Assembly (NCBI RefSeq): GCF_001316285.1
Contig: NZ_BBDO01000009.1
Location: forward strand, 40,052 to 104,051
DNA from: Vulcanisaeta sp. JCM 16161
Lineage (GTDB): Archaea; Thermoproteota; Thermoprotei; Thermoproteales; Thermocladiaceae
Reading direction: 5' to 3'
DNA length: 64,000 nucleotides
The position numbers were made by a program, and so were the translations under genes. Shown here in pieces: positions 58,334-64,000 of this stretch. How positions within the stretch are numbered: position 1 is the stretch's first letter; the number at the start of each line of letters is the position of its first letter. Under the pieces are notes generated by a model, which worked only from the letters and a program-made list of their open reading frames with translations, searched no databases and had not been told where the DNA came from.

Positions 58334-59585
58334 GAAGGTACCCATTCAGTACTTACCAAGGCCCAGGGAACTCACCAACTACCTGCTTAAGTCAGGTGAG
58401 GACTTTGTAATGCTTCTCGAGAGCGGCCCAGGATTTCCAGAGAGGTCTAGGTACACCATAGTTGCGTGGGGCGCCGCCGAGCACCTGGTGGTTGATTGGG
58501 ACGACGACTTATACGGTGAATTAAAGGGATTAGCCAAGAGACTTGGCAGGTTTGAGAGTGGTGAGGTGGCCCTTGGCTACCTGTCCTACGAGGCCGTGGT
58601 CCACATGGAGCCGTATTTAAGGAATTACCTAAGGAAGCCGCAGTGGCCCATTGCCGAGTTCGTGGTGCCGAGCAACGTGGTCATTTACGACAACCTATTG
58701 GGTAGGGGTTACGTTAAGGGCGAACTGCCCAGTGGCGTCTCGGTGGATTTGGGCGATTTTGAGGTGGTTAGTAAGGTTGGTGGTACCAGGAAGGAGGATT
58801 TCATTAAGTGGGTTGAGGCGTCCCTTGAGGATATTAGGAATGGGGAGATATTCCAAATAGTCCTGTCTAGGTATGAGGATTACTCAGTGAGGGGTGACGT
58901 GATGAGCCTATACATGAGGCTTGCCGATTTGAACCCATCACCGTACATGTACATAACCAAGTTCGGGGACAGGTACATAGTTGGTACAAGCCCTGAATTG
59001 CTGGTTAAGGTTGATGGTGATAGGGTGGAGACGCACCCAATAGCCGGGACTAGGCCGAGGGGTAGGGACCCAATCGATGATTTGAGGCTTGAGGAGGAGT
59101 TGATCAATAGTATTAAGGATAGGGCTGAGCATGTGATGCTCGTGGACCTCGCAAGAAATGACATTGGTAGGGTGTGCAGGTTCGGCACTGTTAGGGTTAA
59201 GGAACTGTACGCCATTGAGAAGTACCAAAGTGTGCAGCACCTGGTTTCTAGGGTTGAGGGTGTCCTGGAGCGTGGTAATGACATTGTCGATGCCCTATTC
59301 GCAACGTTCCCAGCAGGTACCGTTAGCGGAGCCCCTAAGCCGAGGGCCATGGAGTTGATTGCGAAGTATGAGGGCACCGCCAGGGGGCCCTACGCAGGTG
59401 CGATAGGGCTTATGCATGGTGGTGGCGGTGAGTTCGCGATAATAATAAGGACCCTATTCCTAATGAGCGGTATGGCCAGAATACAGGCTGGGGCCGGCAT
59501 AGTGTATGACTCAGTCCCCGAGCTTGAGTTCCAGGAGACTGAGCATAAGTTGGGTAGTTTGAAGATTGCCATGGGGGTGATGTGA
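58323..59585 (+). CDS. trpE: Anthranilate synthase component I
   Basis: TrpE converts chorismate with ammonia from TrpG to anthranilate. Intact, 420 aa from ATG 58323 (the frame is open from 58305). Conserved parts: FPERSRYTIVAWGA, QIVLSRYEDYSV, NPSPYMYITKFGDRYIVGTS, HPIAGTRPRGRDP, EHVMLVDLARNDIGRVC, YQSVQHLVSRVEG, TFPAGTVSGAPKPRAMELI, and MARIQAGAGIVYDSVPELEF. The N-terminal LLESG element is the usual site of tryptophan feedback binding. It overlaps trpG. Confidence 0.95.
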   Translation: MPTRKVPIQYLPRPRELTNYLLKSGEDFVMLLESGPGFPERSRYTIVAWGAAEHLVVDWDDDLYGELKGLAKRLGRFESGEVALGYLSYEAVVHMEPYLRNYLRKPQWPIAEFVVPSNVVIYDNLLGRGYVKGELPSGVSVDLGDFEVVSKVGGTRKEDFIKWVEASLEDIRNGEIFQIVLSRYEDYSVRGDVMSLYMRLADLNPSPYMYITKFGDRYIVGTSPELLVKVDGDRVETHPIAGTRPRGRDPIDDLRLEEELINSIKDRAEHVMLVDLARNDIGRVCRFGTVRVKELYAIEKYQSVQHLVSRVEGVLERGNDIVDALFATFPAGTVSGAPKPRAMELIAKYEGTARGPYAGAIGLMHGGGGEFAIIIRTLFLMSGMARIQAGAGIVYDSVPELEFQETEHKLGSLKIAMGVM

Positions 59586-60166
59586 TGGACCTGGTGGTCA
59601 TCATAGATAATTACGACTCCTTCACCTACAACATAGCCCAGTACGTAGGAGAGCTTGGGGCTAGGCCGCTGGTTTTCAGGAATGATGAGGTCACAGTTAA
59701 GGTCATTGAGAGACTTAGGCCGGGTGGCATCATCATATCGCCAGGTCCAGGCAACCCACTTAACCCTAGAGATATTGGGATTTCAGGGGATGTCATACGG
59801 CATTTTAAGGGTAGGGTGCCAATACTCGGCATATGCCTTGGCCACCAGGTAATTGGCGTCACCTTTGGGGCTAGGGTCAGGAGGGCTAGGACGATAAAGC
59901 ATGGAAAGACCAGCATGATTAGGTTAATCAAGCCATCACCAATATTCCAGGGACTTCCCGAGAGGATTGAGGGCATGAGGTATCACAGCCTGGTAATTGA
60001 TGACATACCCAATGAGTTAATTATTACGGCTATTTCGGAGGATGATAATGAGGTCATGGCAATACAGCATAGGGATTACCCAATATTTGGTGTTCAATTC
60101 CACCCAGAGAGCGTCGGCACACCGATGGGCAAGGAAATACTGAAGAACTTCCTATCCCTCGGTTAA
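59585..60166 (+). CDS. trpG: Anthranilate synthase component II (glutamine amidotransferase)
   Basis: An intact class I glutamine amidotransferase of 193 aa. It has VVIIDNYDSFTYNIAQYVGE, GIIISPGPGNP, the nucleophile in LGICLGHQVI (C84), and the His/Glu pair in FGVQFHPESVGTP. It supplies ammonia to TrpE. The ATG at 59585 overlaps the trpE stop; a GTG at 59582 is also in frame. Last gene of the trp block; a 110-bp spacer with a TATA box separates it from ppsA. Confidence 0.95.
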   Translation: MDLVVIIDNYDSFTYNIAQYVGELGARPLVFRNDEVTVKVIERLRPGGIIISPGPGNPLNPRDIGISGDVIRHFKGRVPILGICLGHQVIGVTFGARVRRARTIKHGKTSMIRLIKPSPIFQGLPERIEGMRYHSLVIDDIPNELIITAISEDDNEVMAIQHRDYPIFGVQFHPESVGTPMGKEILKNFLSLG

Positions 60167-60245
60167 TTGGGATTCGTTAACTGTATAAAGCATTATTAGC
60201 AATAGTTAATTTCTGAAATTATAGTAATTATTTATTTTTACCAAA

Positions 60246-60254
60246 TTATTTAAG
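60246..60254 (+). promoter_or_regulatory. TATA box of ppsA (leaderless)
   Basis: TTATTTAAG is centred 26 nt before the ppsA GTG at 60276, fitting leaderless transcription. It suggests that ppsA has its own promoter rather than being only the last gene of the trp transcript. Confidence 0.5.
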
Positions 60255-60275
60255 CCAATAGGGTATTGCTCTGAC

Positions 60276-62706
60276 GTGGCGGATTATAAATTCATAGTTT
60301 GGCTTAATGAAGAGGTTAAGGACCATCAATACTGGGTGGTAAGGGCGCTAACCTGAATAGATTAATGCTCATGGGCGTACCTGTACCCCCTGGCTTCGTA
60401 ATAACGACCGAGGCATTCAACTACTTCATGACTGAGAATAGGCTTAGGGATATGGTGTTGAACATAATTGAGGAGGTAATTAAGGAGGGCAAGCCTGAGG
60501 AGTATGAGGAGGCTGAGAGGAGGATTAAGGAGTTGATATTGAATACTGACATACCCAAGGACCTTTATGAGGAGATAGCGAGGGCATACACGGAGTTAAG
60601 CAGGTCCTTTAATGCTGATGCCGTTGCGGTGGCCGTTAGGTCCAGCGCCAGCGCCGAGGACTTGAGGACGGCGAGCTTCGCGGGCCAGCAAGACACTTAC
60701 CTAAATGTGAAGGGTATTGAGGATTTAATTAAGTATGTCAAGCGCGTGTGGGCCAGTACGTATAATGCCAGGGCATTGGCGTATAGGGATGAGAAGGACA
60801 TCCCGCATGACGTGGCCTACATGGCCGTCATCGTTCAGAAACTGGTTAATAGTAGGGCTGCCGGCGTCATGTTCACGATAAACCCAGTGACTGGTGATAA
60901 TAACGAGGTCGTCATTGAGTCCTCCTGGGGCCTTGGGGAGGCTGTGGTTGGCGGCATGGTCACTCCCGATAGGTGGGTCGTGGATAAGGACAGGCTCATC
61001 ATTAAGGATAGGGTTGTGGCTAGGAAGAACGTGATGATGATCAAGGATGAGTCAGGGTTAACAAAGGTTGTGGAGGTGCCTGTGGACCTCGTTGAAAGGC
61101 CGTCGTTGAGTGATGAGGAGGTCATGTCGCTGGCTAGGATTGGCATTGAACTTGAGAGGCGCCTTGGGTACCACTGGACATTGAGTGGGTTGTTGATGCG
61201 GACTCGGGCAGCATATACGTCGTTCAAATGAGGCCTGAAACTGTGCATAGCAGTGGTAAGGCCAAGGTAATTACCGAGTCTAAGGCGGCAGTGGGCAAGG
61301 CGGTGGTTAAGGGTATAGCGGCTAGCCCAGGGGTGGCGGTGGGTAGGGTTAGGATTTGCCTAACGCCTGAGGAGGCAAAGGCCAAGATGGTAAGGGCGAC
61401 ATACTGGTTACGAGGATGACGAACCCCGACTGGGTGCCTACATGAAGATTGCCTCAGCCATAGTGACTGATGAGGGCGGCATGACAAGCCACGCAGCCAT
61501 AGTGTCCAGGGAATTGGGTATACCGGCGATAGTGGGGACTGGGAACGCAACCAGGGTGCTTAAGGATGGCGAGGTCTACACCGTGGATGCAATCCACGGC
61601 GTGGTTTACGAGGGCGAGGTCGAGGAGTTGGTGAGTAAGGCTAAGGTGAGTAAGGAGGTTCAGGCCGCAGTGGCGCCCAGCACTAACGAGATAATACTCC
61701 ATATCTATAGGTCGATAAGGACCGCGACGGGTGTGTACATGAACCTTGGCGTCCCCGAGAAGATTGATGAGTATAAGGACCTACCCTTCGATGGCATTGG
61801 CTCATGAGGATTGAGTTCGTCTTATCCAGCTACATTGGTGACCACCCACTCTACCTAATAAGCATTGGTAATGAGGAGAAGTTCATCAATAGGCTGGCCG
61901 AGGGCGTGGCCTACGTGGCCAAGGCGATATACCCAAGGCCCGTGATCGTCAGGTTCAGCGACTTCAAGAGCAATGAGTATAGGCAGTTAACCGGTGGCGA
62001 GAAGTTCGAGCCTGAGGAGAGAAATCCAATGCTTGGTTGGAGGGGTGTTTCGAGGTACATAAGTAGGGATTACGAGAAGGCCTTCAGGCTTGAGGTTAGG
62101 GCTATCAAGAAGGTTAGGGAGGAGATGAACCTGAACAACGTGCATGTAATGGCGCCATTCGTAAGGGCTCCCTGGGAGCTCGAGAAATTCATGGAAATAC
62201 TCAATGAGGAGGGGCTCGAAAGGGATAGGGACTTCAAGGTGTATGCAATGGCCGAGATACCCAGCATAGCCCTCCTGGTCGAGGACTTCGCAAAGTATGT
62301 CGATGGCTTCTCAATAGGTAGTAACGACCTAACGCAGCTCGTAATGGGCGTGGACAGAGACAATGACATACTGGTTAGGCAAAACCCAAGGTACTTCGAC
62401 GAGAGGGAACCAGCCGTACTAAGGGCCATGTATGAGATAATAAGGAGGGCCCACGCAATGAATAAGAGCGTGGGCATATGCGGCCAAGCACCATCGGTCT
62501 ACCCAGAAATCACGGAATTCCTAGTCAGGGCAGGCATTGACTACGTATCAGTAAACCCAGACGCCGTAATAACAACTAGGCTACTCATAGACTCAATAGA
62601 GAGGAAAATACTACTCGAAGAACTAAGGGAACTAAAAACAAAAATAATAAACAAAGACCCAGACACAGAATTCAAGGAATTAATAAACAAAGTATTCAAA
62701 GGATAA
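60276..62706 (+). CDS. ppsA: Phosphoenolpyruvate synthase (four frame shifts)
   Basis: PEP synthase makes PEP, AMP and phosphate from pyruvate and ATP, supplying gluconeogenesis and DAHP synthesis. Parts in order: [40 protein letters not shown] (ATP-grasp), [26 protein letters not shown], then the phosphohistidine domain [20 protein letters not shown] with the catalytic His, and the PEP-binding barrel with [32 protein letters not shown] and GICGQAPS. Shifts lie near 60340, 61171, 61400 and 61801. About 810 aa. GTG start 60276. The last 150 bp become T-poor and A-rich. Confidence 0.94.
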
Positions 62707-62801
62707 ACAAGCACCAAAACAATATCAAAAATAAAACCAAACAAAAGGCTAGGAAGGATACCATGGAACAAATTACGAATTATTTGCCGTCCTACCGAGC
62801 A

Positions 62802-62817
62802 TGGCAAAATTTTGCCA
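62802..62817. repeat. 16-bp perfect palindrome downstream of ppsA
   Basis: TGGCAAAATTTTGCCA is self-complementary. It lies about 95 bp after the ppsA stop and just before a decayed gene on the other strand. GCCGT (62787) and ACGGC (62817) flank it asymmetrically. It could be a protein-binding dyad or, in transcripts, a short hairpin; an A4T4 core favours DNA bending. No T-tract follows on the plus strand. Confidence 0.5.
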
Positions 62818-62889
62818 CGGCCTGTAAAGTAAAGAATTATTCTATTACATGTCTCGTTTGTTTTTATGTTTTTCTTCGAATTCGTGGTG

Positions 62890-63218
62890 CCCGTGGTGTT
62901 TTTATTACCTTTATATTTCATCGATCCTCTTCACCTTCTGTCACAGCTTCTCGAGATCCTCATTGATTCTCTTGATCTCTTGCCAAAGCTTATTATTTTC
63001 CTCAAGGAGCTTGTTTTGCACTTCTCTCAGTGCCTTGGTTTTCTCTCATGCTCTTTCCTGCCTCTTTGCAGGCTTATCCACGGTCCTCACTAACCTGTCT
63101 ATGGGGTCTGTCAGCGCCTTTAGCATGGTGTTTTGTGTCGAGAGGTTCCAATAACTTAGGTTAAGCCTAAACTCGCTGTCCTTACTCAATAGGCGTAGTA
63201 ATTGTCCTTAACGCTCAT
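62890..63218 (-). pseudogene. Decayed DUF3782-type coiled-coil gene
   Basis: Reading from ATG 63218, a frame change near 63203 gives LLRLLSKDSEFRLNL, close to the N terminus of the gene at 36398 (FLRLLREDEVFRLAV). It continues MLKALTDPIDRLVRTVDKPA and LREVQNKLLEENNKLWQEIK, RINEDLEKL. In-frame TGA codons interrupt it at about 63046 and 62950, the second where relatives have Trp (LWQ), so TGG to TGA is likely. A TAA follows at about 62920. The nuclease-like core is missing. Substitution stops, unlike the single-base shifts elsewhere, suggest true gene death. Confidence 0.7.
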
Positions 63219-63252
63219 TACCTGGGTAAAAACGATGCCTCAGCTTAAATGC

Positions 63253-63879
63253 TTATCGTGGTATGCTCGATACCGTGCTCCATATCATTGAGGCGCCGAA
63301 GTACGTTATTGCCAGTGCCAATGCCAGTAGTAACGCCCTGTAGATGCTGGTCCTGACCCTACTAAGTGAGCCTAGGGATGCCACCAGCGTTAGCCATGCA
63401 TAGTCGAGCCACACGTGTGACACGTAAAGTATGGCTAGCCCCACCAGGTACATGGACTGAAACGCGGTCATTATCAGCGGCGTACCAACACCGATCCACC
63501 AGGCTATGAAGTATGGGTTGAATAGGGACAAAGCAGCGCCCGTGGCTATTGCTGAACCATACCTAGGCGCATCATTGATGGCGAAGCCACCCCTGAGTGC
63601 ATCCTTAAATGTTAGGTATGCGAAGAATAGTAGGAATGCACCACCGATGAGTCCGAAGGATGTGTTAACAATGGGTATTTGAAACACGTAGTGGAGTCCA
63701 TAGGCTATGGCCACGACAAGCGGGAGCTCGACGGTCATGTGGCCAACGGCCTCGTTAAACCCAGCCCTCCAGCCAGCCCTGGCGCCCAGGCTAGCCGCTG
63801 AGGCCGTCAATGGGCCTGGCGCCAATGCCCCGGATGCGCTTATGACGATGACCTTAATAATGAAGTCAGGGCTAAGCAT
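63253..63879 (-). CDS. LysE/RhtB-family exporter
   Basis: An intact 208-aa membrane protein with six predicted transmembrane helices. The N-terminal signature is SGALAPGPLTASAASLGARAG (the APGP motif in helix 1), with EAVGHMTVELPLVVAIAYG, LIGGAFLLFFAYLTFKDAL and a central ALSLFNPYFIAWWIGVG (the NP-bearing helix). LysE-family proteins export amino acids or other small solutes. Placement after the aromatic cluster makes an amino-acid export role attractive but unproven. Start ATG 63879. Confidence 0.88.
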   Translation of the reverse strand: MLSPDFIIKVIVISASGALAPGPLTASAASLGARAGWRAGFNEAVGHMTVELPLVVAIAYGLHYVFQIPIVNTSFGLIGGAFLLFFAYLTFKDALRGGFAINDAPRYGSAIATGAALSLFNPYFIAWWIGVGTPLIMTAFQSMYLVGLAILYVSHVWLDYAWLTLVASLGSLSRVRTSIYRALLLALALAITYFGASMIWSTVSSIPR

Positions 63880-63929
63880 AAATAAACTAAATATGCCCTA
63901 TTTTAAAGTATTTAGGTGGTGGGCGTTAA

Positions 63930-64000
63930 TTAATCAGCGGTGTTTGCCGTCATTAACTCATTAATCTCTCTAATAGCCCTAACAGCACCCCTTATGTACT
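63930..64000 (-). CDS. Unknown protein, C-terminal fragment
   Basis: The gene enters from the right edge. Its last 22 residues include YIRGAVRAIREINELMTA and end NTAD before TAA at 63930-63932. The helical, basic tail gives no family. It is on the same strand as and upstream of the LysE gene, with about 50 bp between its stop and the LysE start. Confidence 0.45.
   Translation of the reverse strand, partial: YIRGAVRAIREINELMTANTAD

Noticed and set aside
62763..62966. Plus-strand 67-codon frame starting EQITNYLPSYRAWQNF
   Set aside because: It overlaps the palindrome and the antisense of the decayed gene; it may be a remnant, but the support is too weak to call it a gene.
1..64000. tRNA genes, including intron-containing ones
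   Set aside because: I looked for T-loop GGTTCGA-type and acceptor-stem pairings; the few matches (for example near 10485 and 22528) lie inside coding genes and do not fold.

Overview
The window looks like a crenarchaeal chromosome of the Thermoproteales type (Vulcanisaeta/Caldivirga-like is my best guess from gene content; this is inference). Evidence: archaeal uS3, uL29, RNase P Rpp29 and V/A-type ATPase genes, CDP-archaeol synthase and a UbiA-type lipid prenyltransferase, GTP cyclohydrolase III, a likely PPi-dependent phosphofructokinase cotranscribed with archaeal class I aldolase, GHMP-type shikimate kinase, TrpB2, DUF4443 and DUF3782-type proteins, TATA boxes about 26-30 nt upstream of start codons (leaderless transcripts), and frequent GTG/TTG starts. 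I found no rRNA, tRNA, CRISPR array or intact insertion sequence.

Layout. 0-16 kb: GTP cyclohydrolase III, membrane and secreted proteins, VKOR, MoeA fused to a periplasmic-binding-like domain, two acyl-CoA synthetase-family genes, a glutamate-synthase-like flavoprotein, a lipid block (UbiA, CarS) with ATPase subunit F and a zinc-finger protein, and tandem DUF35 genes. 16-22 kb: uS3-uL29-rnp1-atpE-atpA, DUF4443 regulator, cysS. 22-28 kb: GH15 glucoamylase, the fba-pfp pair, a creatininase-family gene, and a TtuA-like tRNA thiolase with an extra N-terminal domain. 28-32 kb: an FtsX/MacB-like ABC system. 32-37 kb: accessory block with three coiled-coil/PD-(D/E)XK genes, a P-loop kinase and small membrane proteins. 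37-44 kb: thiM, dehydrogenases, a 2-oxoacid:ferredoxin oxidoreductase alpha subunit, glucose dehydrogenase, HEPN-nucleotidyltransferase, and an enolase-superfamily dehydratase.

44.7-62.7 kb is a continuous aromatic amino acid region: chorismate mutase/prephenate dehydrogenase/DAHP synthase, aroB, aroE, aroD, aroK, transketolase, aroA, an orphan oxidoreductase gamma-like gene, trpC, trpA, trpB2, trpD, trpF, trpE, trpG, then ppsA. Transketolase supplies erythrose 4-phosphate and PEP synthase supplies PEP, so both precursors of DAHP are encoded with the pathway. Only chorismate synthase (aroC) is missing from the route to tryptophan. The right end has a decayed DUF3782-type gene, a LysE exporter and a partial gene.

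Caution: about 40 of the roughly 66 genes, including essential ones, are interrupted by single-base shifts that nearly always look like one base lost from a short homopolymer. I treat these as sequence errors, annotate each as one gene and note where the frame changes. Coordinates are outer limits, and any apparent fusion or truncation near a shift should be read with that in mind.
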